Part shown: positions 25,801-37,062 of the stretch, piece by piece
How the letters are laid out: each line of letters begins with the position of its first letter
How positions within the stretch are numbered: position 1 is the first letter of the stretch
Made by a program: the position numbers and the translations under genes
Assembly: GCA_023078555.1 (NCBI GenBank)
Contig: CM041198.1
Location: forward strand, 4,139,354 to 4,203,353
Direction of reading: 5' to 3'
DNA from: Ulva prolifera
Lineage: Eukaryota > Chlorophyta > Ulvophyceae > Ulvales > Ulvaceae
DNA length: 64,000 nucleotides
The notes under the pieces: model-generated
Told to the model about the DNA's origin: nothing
The model's input: only the letters and a program-made list of their open reading frames with translations
Databases searched by the model: none

Positions 25801-26208
25801 TGTCAAAAACGGCCCAGCTCGCCCCGCCGATCCTGCAACGGGGCGTTGTCCCCACCTGCGCAATCAGAGTCAGCGTGCAATCCACTTATGACAAGGTCAA
25901 GTGACAGCCCCAACAGGTTGAGGTGGCAGCCCCAACACAGCGCACGTCCTGCATGCAGGGACCCGAACACCGGGCAGGAGATCGTGCAGTACGCGTGCCC
26001 ACGCAACACGCAGACCGCGAAGCAGGCGAACGAGTGCACGGATGGCGGCGGCGTGTGCCACACCATCCGCGACGGCTTCTTCATAACCTCCTTCACTGCC
26101 CTCGCGCTCGGCCTGCCGCTGTTCATACACTTCCGGCGGGCGCTGCCACGGCTAGAGGCGCTGCCGCTGGACAGTTGGCGCAGTAAAACGATCGGCCGGC
26201 AGGTGTAG
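22891..26208 (+). CDS. Acetyl-CoA transporter, SLC33A1/AT-1 family
   Basis: Multi-pass membrane protein of the major facilitator superfamily. Animal relatives move acetyl-CoA into the ER/Golgi lumen for protein and glycan acetylation. Six exons: 22891-23262, 23389-23628, 23992-24338, 24591-24777, 25265-25677, 25959-26208, giving 602 aa (human about 549). Family blocks in order: MILLAVLYMLQGVPLGLTMG, AYPYSFKLLWSPIVDSLYF with FGRRKSWLVP, DIAVDGWALTLLSRRHVGYA then ASTCQTVGMNLGYF, ESAASLKLIEKGVPK, and NRISDPNMGGAYLTMLNTI. The first 90 residues are Pro/Arg/Glu-rich and probably cytosolic. The start is the first ATG of an open frame upstream of the first helix. The exon 3 donor (after 24338) was chosen because it gives phase 2 to match exon 4; nearby GT steps exist. 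The C-terminal exon has a CTDGGGVCHTIRDGFF loop before the last helix. Confidence 0.93.
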
Positions 26209-27443
26209 CGGTGTGGTGTGGTTTCAGTGGGTGCCGGGTCGGGAAGGCCGGGCTCCCGCCCGGAGTGGGGCTGGCACCGGTGCTGGGATGCAGTGGTGGC
26301 TTCCACGTAGGAGTCAGGGCTGTAGTGCGGTTACGTTCGCAGCTCGAGGCGATGGCATTTGTTCTGAGCATGCGCCAATTAGTGTAGGCTTGTGTAAGGC
26401 TGGCGTGGTGCCTCTTCTGTTGGTGCATCGATGGCCTTGTGAGGGCCCGCACTGTGTTGCCTGCTCCGCAGAGTCAAGCTGGCTGCAAGGCATTTGCGCC
26501 GTGTCCGTGCGTGTTCAAGCATCAGCATGGGGATGCACTGTGGCATATCGGTCCTGGGCAGCAGTTCTCATGATCCGCCCGTGCCGTGTCTCCATCTCCT
26601 CCAGGCATTCTGGCATTGCTGATGACAAAGCTGCGCAGTCACACGTGCAATCAGCAGGCTGGAGGGCAGCCTTGGCATGGCCCAGGAGCCCTCCAGTGCC
26701 AGTGGCTGGCTGTGTACATATATTACCTCCCGGCATGGGCCGCTTAGATGTGGACGCACGTTGTACTCCGGCTCCTTGACGCGGACGATCGCATGCCAGA
26801 GGTCCAGCACACACGAATAGTGGTGAGTCTGCGCGCATTCACGATAGCTGATGCCCTGGGGGCCTCGGGCTGAGTAACTGGGTTGCATGTAGCATTTAAG
26901 TGTGCTGCTTCTGACGTGGACTCACTACATGGGCCCTCTGAAAAGCCATTCGCCGTCCCTGTCGCACACCTGCTTTCGTGCGCGAGTGTGCCGAGTGAAG
27001 ATGCCTGTTGCGGCGATGTCATTGTGGTATAGCGATGCCCATGTAGGAGGCGTTGGATGGGCTGAATTTAATAGGGCACAGGGCCCTCTGGTTGGAGTGT
27101 CGAACACACATGGGAGTGGAAGAGTGATGTATGTGGAGGTGGAAGATTCAATGTACTTAAGCGCGGCTATGGAATATATGCTGTCATGGATCCGTTCCTG
27201 TCATCTCGTGCTCTTCATGTTGCACTCTGGTCTTCGGAGACAATGCCGACGATGCCATCGATGCTGGGAGACATTTGCGACTGGCAGACACATGAACTGA
27301 CATTGCAGCCTGGCAGATCATCGCCAGCACTTACTGATATAGATGTAGCTTGAATGTATGATCTTGCACTGTGGCTGTCAACCGTGGACCGCTACTTATT
27401 GTGACCATTCGCGTCCTCACAGGTGCCTTGACGGGCTTGAGCC
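26209..27443. other. Intergenic stretch; right part is duplicated upstream of the next paralogue
   Basis: It holds the 3' UTR of the transporter gene and the upstream region of the first tandem paralogue. Its last 220 bases (about 27225-27443) resemble 32330-32552, for example GCTGGGAGACATTTGCGA in both, so the duplication unit includes promoter DNA. Stop-free frames at 26213-26779 and 26902-27300 have no recognisable features. Confidence 0.5.
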
Positions 27444-30400
27444 ATGGAGACGCTGACCAAAAGGGACACTGTCCACGTTCATATGGATGTCGTCAGAGAG
27501 TTGGGAGTTAAATGCTCCAACCTATGCGCGCGGAATCTCTACAAGTGTTACAACACGCGCGCACTGAAAGCGTTTCACAGGTGTGCAGCACGTTGACAAC
27601 CGATATACGTAGCTCTGCAGGCCCCCGTGGTGCCGCTCAGGGCCCACATACATTCAAAATGCTCGAAGTATCGCTGCTCCTCTCAGCACCTTGACGTGCA
27701 TACAGATCTGGCTGCTCCACCGTGCGTTGCTGATGCATGGATGGCGTGCCTCGGGGGCTGGGCCTCGGTTGCATGCACTCATGGCTATCTTGCAGTCCAA
27801 AACTGCGCTTGCAACAAGATGCTGCTGGTATCTAGAGACAAGTGAACAACGCTGCGGACGCTTACGACAGTCCAGATCACCTGACCAGCGCCCTTGAATG
27901 AACAACGCATACGCCTTTCATTGTGGCTGTAAGTGATAGGATGGCTGTGTGCGTGAACGGCACCTCGAAAGAGACTCTTTGGCTGCACTTGTCTGCACCC
28001 ACTTTCTCTTCTGAAACTGAACGCACATGCGTGGTTCAATTCGACCGCCCCGTTGTAATCCACCTGTCCGCCTGCGTCACCGATCAACGCTGCTGCACTG
28101 TGTAAACTGAAAGTGGAAGTAAATCTGGATATGAATCAGTTCACAGGGGCATCGGGCCGGAAGTGTACGATGGGCTCGCTGAATCGCTTGCAGCCTCACA
28201 TTTTACCTTGTCAGGCGCCGTGGACAATGGGCCAAGCAATACAGCATCCAGTTGTTGCAACAAGCTCAGTATCTCATGCCCACTTGTCACAAATGCGACA
28301 GAGTAGGCCATGTTGTCGTAATCAAGCTTGCATGTTCAAGGAGCATGATTTATTTAAAGCTTGTGCATTGTCAACGGTCCCGTGCGTGCAGGCTGCTGCA
28401 GAAGCTCATTGTCGGCCTGCTGAGCATATTTGGCATGTCACGAGTGGATCTCGGGACAGTAGGAGGTACCTTGCTGGACTGCCTGGGAAACGTGGAGAGA
28501 TACTTGCAGGAAATGCAGCGCTTTTACGAAACGAGCGCTAACCTGGGCCAGACGAGATGGCATTTCAAGCCGGTACTACACTTGTGCCCGACCAAGAATC
28601 TCAAATGTTCAGGCCACGATTCTCAGACGTTCACCAACGTTTGCCAGCATCTCGCACTGCATGCTTCGGATGTTCATTGTTGGTGCACCCACATCTTATA
28701 CCCAGTCCACAGGCATCCCATGCGGCTGCCCACGCCCATGATTGTCCACTGATGCAGGCCGATATGCGGAGTCTGGCGTGCCAGCTGCGACACCACGTCT
28801 GCTGCCTGCTCGCCCAGGACAGCAAAGACCAGGGCGGCCGTCCGCAGCAGCTGCATCCACAGAAGCAGCTGCAATCATTCCATGGCAGCCTCGCCGACCT
28901 CCCGAGCCATGCCGTTGTTTCAATTGTTGCTGCACGCAGGGGCCCTCAACTGCAGCAGCTGGTGGCTGACCTGACTGAAGCCATGCTCGAGGTCTGTGAC
29001 GCAGTGGAGGACGCGCTTCGGGTTTCGCCCACGCATCCACAGTGTCACGGGGCAGCAAGCAGCAGCCCGGCCGCAGCGGCGCCGCCCACAGTTGCGGAGA
29101 AGCTCCACCAGCGCTCCCGCGCCATTGGGACTGAACTCCCTCAAGGTGCGTCAGGGCAAGATGAATGTCTTGCATGGGCCATGAGAGCGGGCCGCTCCAT
29201 CTCGAGTGCCCAAGCCGGGCAGCATGACGGCCAAGCAAGTGTAGGCAACCAAAATCAATGCAAGACCGGAGCAGATGGAAATGGGGGGCGGCCACCGGTG
29301 GCGCCAGCCCCAGCCAGCACAGAGATGGCCGAGCCACATGTTGGCACACAGGTCCGTCCCTGGCCATGCTGAGTCTGTGCATTACCTTGTTGTGGCAGGG
29401 GTTCCAGCGCTGATGACAGGCTTGCAGCTCATGATCAGGGGCACAGCACAGCCTGACAGTTCACAGCCGTCTCCTGCAGCGCCACCGCAGCACATCATGC
29501 ACCATTGCAGTGTCAAGACATATGCTTGGTAAGCTGCAATGCGTTTAATGAGGTTCACCATTGATGGTCTGATGTGCGTGGGGATACACACAGCAAGGAT
29601 TCGGCTAAGTAAATCCAGAATTACTTCGCTTGACGCAATTGTGGTGGTCTATGCGGTCCTTCTGGGGGGTGATGTCCTGACACTGCGATTGCTAAGAGGT
29701 ACAACTTGAATGGCCCGTGTGTGTATGTACGATTACATGGCCACTTCCCAATTTGCACAATTCTGAACGCTGGGCTGTTAGAGGCGTCCAAGCCTTACAC
29801 TGCCGCAAACTCTGCATGTGCAGGCGGGTGCGAGCATCGGTGCATTCGAATGGACGTGGCCAGCCTGGTGCACCAAACAGGTACAATGGGGCCTTTGCAT
29901 CCATTGCCACCGTGTGTGTGCTGCTAGGTTTGGCGCTGGCGCACAGCTGCATCGTCAGGTCTCAGTACTGGCACGCCATCGGCTTGGAAAATGCGGCAGA
30001 CTCCTTCCAGCCCGTTGAAGCTACCGTGCAGTCGCTTGAACTTCACCACTGCCGCCTGCTGGGCATCTGGCGAAGGCCAAAGTGCTGGCCATTTGGCGAG
30101 GTGCAGCCCGCTGCGAGTGGGTGGGTTGAGGGAACCTTCACGTACGAATGGAATGAGGTGCCGTATGCGAGTTCTCGCCTTTCGTCTGCGTCCGTCCGCA
30201 GCCGCTTGTGGCGTTACGACGACTGGATGAGATGGTCGAGGCACGGGGCTCATCTACAGCTCACGGCATGGGTGGATCCGGACAACCCCGGCATCGCGGT
30301 GCTGGACCGCACGCACTACATCCAGCCAGAGGGCCCCTGGACGAACCAGAGCAGCATGTGTGATGCGACGATGAGTGTCGGCAAGGTCCTGGTCTATGTT

Positions 30401-30499
30401 GCCATGGGCGTTGTTGCATTAGCTATTGTTGGGCAAGCCATTGCCGTCACTGTATTGACGGTATCAGATGCCCCTTTGTGTATGGGTACTGACCCATGA
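27444..30499 (+). CDS. Unrecognised membrane protein, tandem paralogue 1, with DUF3592-like C-terminal domain
   Basis: Function not recognised. Three exons are well supported by alignment with paralogue 2: 27444-27580, 28392-28572, 28758-29351, with phases 2, 0, 0. Shared blocks: KCSNLCARNL...RALKAFHR, then LGTVGGTLLDCLGNVERYLQ, then SLACQLRHHVCCLLAQD and QQLVADLTEAMLEV, followed by a low-complexity Ser/Ala/Gln tail. After 29351 a GTCCGT donor is shared by both copies; if unspliced, the protein stops at 29372. A later frame, about 29824-30499, encodes two membrane helices (SIATVCVLLGLALAHSC and VLVYVAMGVVALAIVGQAI). These flank a domain with FTYEWNEVPYASSRLS and WVDPDNPGIAVLDRTHY, which resembles DUF3592. 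A possible intermediate exon with a helix lies at 29590-29700. Joining the last part to the first three exons is inference. The Cys-rich first exon and hydrophobic segments suggest a membrane or lumenal protein. Confidence 0.55.
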
Positions 30500-32552
30500 C
30501 CAGGGCACTGCCAGGGGTCAATGATAAGCACGTTGGCCATTTGGGATTGTACAATAGAGCCGGTGGCGGCGTGCATTTGCTGTAGGCCTGGTCGAGGATG
30601 GAGCACGGCAGCAGTTGCAAGCCTTTCCAATGGGGCGAAGATAGCTACTGGGTGACGATGCTGGCCGGTTGCGGAGTACATTGTGTGGGAGCACCGGGTT
30701 GTACAGCTTTGGCATGCACATATGCAACAGGTGGTGGCGGAGATCGTGTGAGGGTGCCAGGCTGCCATGGGATCAAGTTGCATACTCCAAAGGAGCGCAG
30801 CCAATGGCGCCTGCATTGCCGTGACTGTGTTTGGTGGAGGTGTCCCGGTGGTACGCACTGGAACAACCCCGCCGTAGAACTGCAGCCACCACAGGAGCAT
30901 CTCTAGTTGATCATGATTCATGATTTGTGGGCGGACTGCACAGATTCCGCCTAAAATCATCATGAAACCGGCACTACAGTATACCCAGATCTGCTACACT
31001 CACGAAGACCCACCGCGGATGAGTGCCAAACGCGTGCGCACACGGCTGTTGCCACCACTCCCTGTTTGTACACGCATGCATGCAACTTGCATTCCCCTGT
31101 AGTACACACCACCGTGCCTCGTTTCTTGCCTCCGGCCATGGGAGCCCGCATGTTGCATGTGTGCACACTCAGTGAAGCCCCGCCTGGAAGTGTCCATGAC
31201 GGAACGATGCGTCCAAAGCCCGCCCCCGCCCCCCCTCTGCTAGCATCAAAGCACCTCCTGTGTCCGCTAGCAGCTGGGAGTCTCAACCAGGCACTGCTAC
31301 ATGGAGGTGTTCTGTGTCGTTCCCGCGCAGGATCTGTTCATGATCCGCCGGCCCTGGCCAGGGCCCCGTCACCATCCCTTCTACTTGCATGTAGTTACAA
31401 AGGACAGAGGCCGGGCAGCAAGCCATTGCTCGGAATGCACTTGCAAGACCATTCATTCACCAGTTTCGTGCACGCCCACTACGAGCAAGTGCACTGCACA
31501 TGAGAACTTGTATGTAGTTACAAAGGACAGAGGCCGGGCAGCGAGCCATCGCTAGGAATTCATACGCATATCCACTCACGCAGTCATGGCACTAGGCCGG
31601 GCACGAGCACGTACCACAGCCCTACCGGTGATGCCAGCCAAAGATTGAAGCCCCGCACGGAGCACAAGAGCATTCCCCACTTGTATGTATGTATGCATGT
31701 TGTGGCAATGCTGTTAACAATGCTGTTGACAATGCTGCACAGCCCCACGTAAAACCAGCACCCTGGGCAGCAGGCTTGAGGTGGGGGAATAGGATCAGGT
31801 ATGGCACAGGCGCCGTTCAGTACCACTGGGTGTTTGTATCCCCTCTCAGCTTGGGCTGCGCACGGGTGGAGACACCCGACTGACGGGCTCGTCGCCGTGA
31901 ACGATGGCGTGACACACGTCTGGCACCCACGCGATGGAAAGTTGCGCAGGTATATGGCTGGGGGCCAACCTGTGGGGAAGCAACTGCGTTGGCTGCAGCA
32001 GTAGCATCGATGGTCATGCGCCGCATTTGATCTGGACCAAAGGCCACTTACAGGACGCTTGCGGCAGGCACGCATCCCTTTGTGCCAAGCAAAGATGCAT
32101 TTTACAGCAATGGCGGTGCACACCGCGGTGTGGGAGATGCCCGGGCAGAGGGTGATCGATGGTTTGAGCCTACTTGAGCAATTGGCCTCTCTGTGTGGAA
32201 GAGTCAAGGTGGTGCACGGCTCGGAAACACAGCATCTGATGGTTTTGCTCTGCGTATATTCCTGGCATGCACCTGGCACTCTTGGTGCGTTCCTGACGTG
32301 TTAAGCCCCTCATGCTGCAGCAGGTTGTCCGGCCGGAGACAAATGCTGACGATGCGACTGGCATGTTGACTTCCGTCGCTGCTGGGAGACATTTGCGATC
32401 GGCACCTAATCACTTTCTAGGCAGATATACTGCACTCATCGCTCATTCAATCAAAAGTATAATACATATGCAGAGATTGCATCACGGCTGTTGATCGTGG
32501 AAGCTGCTTTTGTGACCGTTCGCGACCTCTCTTGTGTTGAACAGGCTGAAGC
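30500..32552. other. Intergenic stretch between the tandem paralogues
   Basis: No supported gene. It contains two direct copies of the dispersed repeat (31388-31430 and 31511-31590). From about 32330 it resembles the DNA upstream of paralogue 1. Long stop-free frames, such as 31584-32279 on the minus strand, have no recognisable composition or family signal. Confidence 0.5.
31388..31590 (+). repeat. Two direct copies of the dispersed ACAAAGGACAGAGGCCGGGC repeat
   Basis: Copy one starts at 31388 (GCATGTAGTTACAAAGGACA, then GAGGCCGGGCAGCAAGCCAT). Copy two starts at 31511 (GTATGTAGTTACAAAGGACA, then GAGGCCGGGCAGCGAGCCAT), 123 bases later. Copy two continues with ATATCCACTCACGCAGTCATGGC, which matches the tail of the copy at 7681-7755. 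Core identity across 35 bases is very high. Confidence 0.85.
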
Positions 32553-34828
32553 ATGGAAGATACGGAGTCCTTACAAATAGATGAGATCAGATACACAAGT
32601 GATAGATGCTTAAGCCTATGCAAGGTTATTCATCGCCTGTGTCACCGCAAGCGCGCGCTGACAGCGTTTCAAAGGTGTGCTTGTTGTTCACAGCGGCTCG
32701 CAAGTCCGCGTTCGTGCTCGGTGCGCTGGTCGGAGCCCATATCAACATCGCGGTACAAGCTGGTATCCGTCATGCTTGGTGGGTCCCTGCTCCCACAAGC
32801 ATCTTGCACTGCACCCATAGCTGGGTGCCACGGCATTGCGAATGCATGGCTTGGCGTTTGTTGAGGCAAAACTGCGTCGCGAAACGCCATTTTGACATCG
32901 TGGGCTTGATACGTCTAGGACGCAGTGTATCTCCGGTTTTGCCCCTGTTACCTCACCAACTCTGGTGAATAGAGCACAGGCCTGGACCGCTCCATCGAAT
33001 TCCACCTTTCCGCCTTCGTCGCGACGTTGCTTTGCCCCGCCGGTTCATGATCAGGGCTCGATGCACAGTATCACAGTGAACAGGGGCATAGCGCCGCGAG
33101 TGTATCATGTGTTGCGTGCTTGTTAGCACCACCGCACGTCTGAGCATGTTTGACGCCAGGACAAATGGCCCAATCTCAAAGCATCCAGAAAGTCCAAACC
33201 ATATTGAATCGTCTGTCTGTATTATACCTGCGATGCCACTGGCTGTGTCGGTCGCAGTTGGGGTCGCATGATCATGCAGCTTGAATGACCGAAATTTTGC
33301 GCCACAACCTCGTCTCCATGGTTGCAGAATCCTGCAAACGCTCACCTCTGACCTGCTGAGCAAAGCAAGCCCATTGCAAGGCGGTCTCGGCACAGCAGGA
33401 GGCAATCTGCTGGACTGCCTGAACTGCGTTGAGAAGTACATGCAGAGGCTGGAGCGGAGGGGCAAACGCACGCAAACCTTCAAGTTGAGCGTGCCTTTTG
33501 ATGTTGTGTGTTCATACAACATGTCTGCTGACGCAGGACTGTCATAAGTGCAGGCCACATAGGATCGCCAAGACATCTGCCCACATGTGCAGACCTTGCC
33601 CCGAATGCTTTCGTGATAGCAGACCGCATTCCAACACACTGCAGACATTGCATGCCACTGCATACGGCTGTGCTGAGTCTGCACCTGATGCAGATTGAGC
33701 TGCGGACTCTGGCATGTCAACTACATCACCACGCCTGCTGCCTGCTCGCCCAGGACCCCACACACGATGACGGCCCGCTACACCAGCTGCAGACACAGCA
33801 GCAGCTGCAGTCGCTGCTACTCCATGGCACCCTCATCGATCTTCAGAGCCGTTCTGTTGCCATCTCACATGTCGCTGCAAGGAAGGGTCCTCATCAGCAG
33901 CAGCTTGTGGCCGACCTGACCGAGGCCATGATCGAGGTCTCTGACGAAGTCGAGGACAGGCTGCAGGGCTGCTCCATGCCTCCACAGCTCCACAGGGCTG
34001 CCAGCAGCTCCACCGCATCTGTGCCGTCCACAGCTGCGATGGAGCTTCACCACAGCTCGAGCGCCTCTTCGACTGGGGTGCCGCAAGATGCCACATCACA
34101 AGCCACGGGCACCGCAGGTCTTCCCCAGGCCATGGTAGAGGGCGTCTCAAAATTGTTTGCCAAGGCAGGGCAGGAGGAGAGGCAAGCAAGCGCAAGAGAT
34201 CATAAGGATCGCAAAACCATAGCAGATGGAAAGGCGAATGGACGACTGCTGGGATCAGCCCCACCCAAGACATGTTGCCAGCCGGAGGTGGCTGGAAAGC
34301 TGCCACACGAAGACACACGGGTCCGCCCCTGGCCGCGATTCGTCCATAAATTGACTTGTCATGGCGGGAGATTGAATCTTAATGTCAGGATGTATAAATG
34401 TATTTCGATCAGTAGCCTGACTATCCACTTCTGTCGCCTGCAACACAACCACAGCATGTCGCGCATCCTGGCAGCGCTGGTGAGCAGGTTTGGTAGTTAT
34501 AATTCTCAAGCTGCAGCACAACTCTGGGGGAGTGCACATAACTGAAACGAAAATTTTTGGCACTATGCTCGCAAACGGTGATCAGATTGATGTCCCGAAC
34601 CTGGCCCATATGCAGGCACCTGGTACAAGCGATGATGCACGCACATGGAGATGCTTCATCAACGAAACACTGCTGGGCTTCGGCCTGGTTGTCGTTGCCA
34701 CTGGCGTCTTGGCGCCACGATTGGTCTCCATTCCCATCTATGCACTGGTGCATTGTGTGGACGAGGTACTGCGACGGCGTCGGACTACGGCTAAGCCACA
34801 AGATCCGTCACGCCCGTCGACGCCATAA
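32553..34828 (+). CDS. Unrecognised membrane protein, tandem paralogue 2
   Basis: Tandem duplicate of the gene at 27444, offset about 5.1 kb. Proposed exons: 32553-32674, 33328-33490, 33694-34320, 34517-34828, phases 2, 0, 0, which match paralogue 1 exactly for the first three. Blocks: CLSLCKVIHRL...RALTAFQR, LGTAGGNLLDCLNCVEKYMQ, LRTLACQLHHHACCLLAQD, QQLVADLTEAMIEVSDEVED. The last exon has one membrane helix (LLGFGLVVVATGVLAPRLVS) and a basic tail (VLRRRRTTAKPQDPS), the topology of a single-pass anchor. It ends at TAA 34826-34828 and so lacks the DUF3592-like domain of paralogue 1; a decayed version of that domain follows. If the third intron is not spliced, an alternative stop falls at 34545. 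No function can be assigned. Confidence 0.55.
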
Positions 34829-34877
34829 GTGCCGTCGCTTGGAGCTCATCAATGCGAGGGGCTGGGCGTTCGGCTAA

Positions 34878-35270
34878 ATTGGAAGTGCTGGCCATTTGAG
34901 GAGGTGCAGCGCGCAGAGAGAGGGTAGCTTGAGGGGACACTCACACGCACGTGTACATCTGGCATGATGTGCCGGATGCGAGCGCTCGCCTCTGTTCCGT
35001 GTCGTTCCACGAGCACTTGGCGCATCGCAACCGCATGCTTTACTCCCTGAAGACGTGAGCCTCACTGCGTCACGGCAGCGGTGCACCCAAACCACACGGG
35101 CATCACGGTGCTGGACCGCATGCATTACATCAGCTGTGGACCCCTGGGAGACCGAGAGCAGCTTGTGTGACTCGGATGCGCCGATGGCTGTTGGCAAGGC
35201 GCCTCTTGCTTGTGTTGCAACGGCTCTTGCAGCAATTGCAGCACTTGACTGTTGTGCGGGATGCAGATAG
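34878..35270 (+). pseudogene. Decayed copy of the DUF3592-like exon of paralogue 1
   Basis: The DNA aligns with 30080-30430. Shared runs include AAGTGCTGGCCATTTG, GAGGTGCAG, and the stretch encoding GxxVLDRxHYI near 35105-35130. The frame is broken: where paralogue 1 has a tryptophan codon TGG, this copy has TAG at 34925-34927, and further frameshifts follow. The remaining frame after 35055 still has a hydrophobic end. It marks the right edge of the tandem duplication and shows that paralogue 2 lost this domain. Confidence 0.75.
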
Positions 35271-37062
35271 ATGCGAGGGCTGTGATGGTCAAGTGACACG
35301 AGATCACGGGTAGAGCGTAGCCCTTGCATCTGGTGCGGACCAAGAGTCCCCTGCTGGACACATGCCTTGTCTGAACAAATGCACACCTCCAATCGTTTGA
35401 GAATATGCCAAGGAACATGACCACCCAGCCGCACCCACACGGGCCGGCCCTAGCTACGGCTGGTAGAGTAGTGTCCGTGAGGAGGTGGGCCTTGTTTGAT
35501 GATATTCGAGCTGTGCGGGGATATCACATGCGTGGCCTGTCCGAACACGAGCTGTGGCTACTTGGCAATCGTGCCATATATCCTCCTGGTGCTGTTGTCC
35601 AGGATTCCCATGCGGCCACTGTGAATTTGAGCACTGAGATCTCGCTTGGCTCAGCATGTAACACGTAGCCCGCATCCTGGCTGCACAAACGGCACTGCCG
35701 TTCTCGTACTGCATGTGCGGTCAGTGACTGCCCCCAGGACGAACAGATCTTCATGACCGCCACCCCTGGAGGTATGCAGTGGTCGCTCGCTGAGTAGCTA
35801 GCGCTCTGATGGGGAAATTGAACCAGGCTGAATGTACCTCTAGTGGGCCACTACTATAGCATGTATCACGACTCGGAGTGGGCCACCACTATAGCTACCA
35901 GCCAATGGGATGCCGCCAATGGGGCCCCGTGAGGCGAATGTGCCGACGCGCATATATAGTGGCGCATGCACATGCCAGGGTGTGGCTGCCCCTTCGTGCG
36001 ATGCGGAGGCGTGCGGCGGCCCGGGACGTGTGCCAAAATTTCCCAAACGGGTCCACTCGGTCACAATCTAGGTAGCGGTGATATGATTGCAATTGCTATG
36101 TGATTAGTCTTTGATGTACAGGGCTGCAGTGACATTCAGTATCGGCGGGGCGGGGACTGCAGTGCAGTCACTGCAGGGGGTTTGGGCCGCACTGTGGCGG
36201 CGCGCGTGCACGATATGGTGCGCTGTGTTCTGAATGGGCAGCCGGCTTCGGAGGCGTCATGCGCAGACATGCACTGAGCGCTGGGATATCCTTGGATTCG
36301 CATCTGGCTGCAGAGATACGGTGTTTCAACACAGTACATGGTGATTGCACGGCCGGGGCGCGTGTGTGCACATGGTCACGCGCAGAGCGCCGCCAAGCCT
36401 CCTCGAGATGGGGTGACGCGTCATGACGTGCACCGCGGCCGGCAAGGGCTGCCGACAACACAAGCTGCAAGAACCTGCTGCGGCCGGCCTGCTACAAGCT
36501 GCATATACATATACTGTATGCATGATATGTACCTGCTGCGCGCTCTGTTGCGTGCGCCGCGAAGGCTAGCACGGACACACTCTTGCACGGACATGATCCT
36601 TTTTAACATGGCTATGATTTCAATGCAGACCTCACACCGAGATCAGCACGCGCGTTCGAGTGAACATTCTCACCAGGAACGAGGCGTCGTGCGTCGCGCC
36701 GCCGCAGCACTGAGGTGTTCGCAAGCTTGTCTCGAATGCACTCTGCAGGTTGGACGCTGTAAGCAACGCTGGTTTGAGATCGTTGGGACTGCTGGAGGAC
36801 ACGCACCATGCACGCAGCATCGCTGGGATCGTCGTATCAGGATGTAATTGCCGGACACGTAAGTGTGCAATAGTGTGCAAGGCTCTGGCTTCCTCGACGG
36901 GCCATCGATCTTGATTCACAATGTTCTTCAAGCACTGGCTATAACTACTGTTTTTGAGTCAGGTAGTTGTACAGGCCATCGCCTGTAGCGGTTTCGTCAA
37001 TGCATGTTTGAGGCCTTGTCTCTCGGGGCAGCGTACAGCGCCATGCAGATGTGACGAATCCT
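35271..37062. other. Intergenic stretch before the first prolyl 4-hydroxylase
   Basis: No supported gene. A plus-strand frame at 35405-35668 (87 codons, ATG start, containing LSEHELWLLGNRAIYPPGAVV) has a protein-like composition, but no splice or family support. The sequence GGGCCACTACTATAGC is nearly repeated at 35848 and 35879. Upstream promoter elements of the P4H gene must lie in the right part; none is obvious. Confidence 0.45.

Noticed and set aside
26213..26779. 188-codon plus-strand frame after the transporter gene
   Set aside because: It begins right after the stop, is rich in Trp, Arg and Cys in no pattern, and is probably 3' UTR and spacer.
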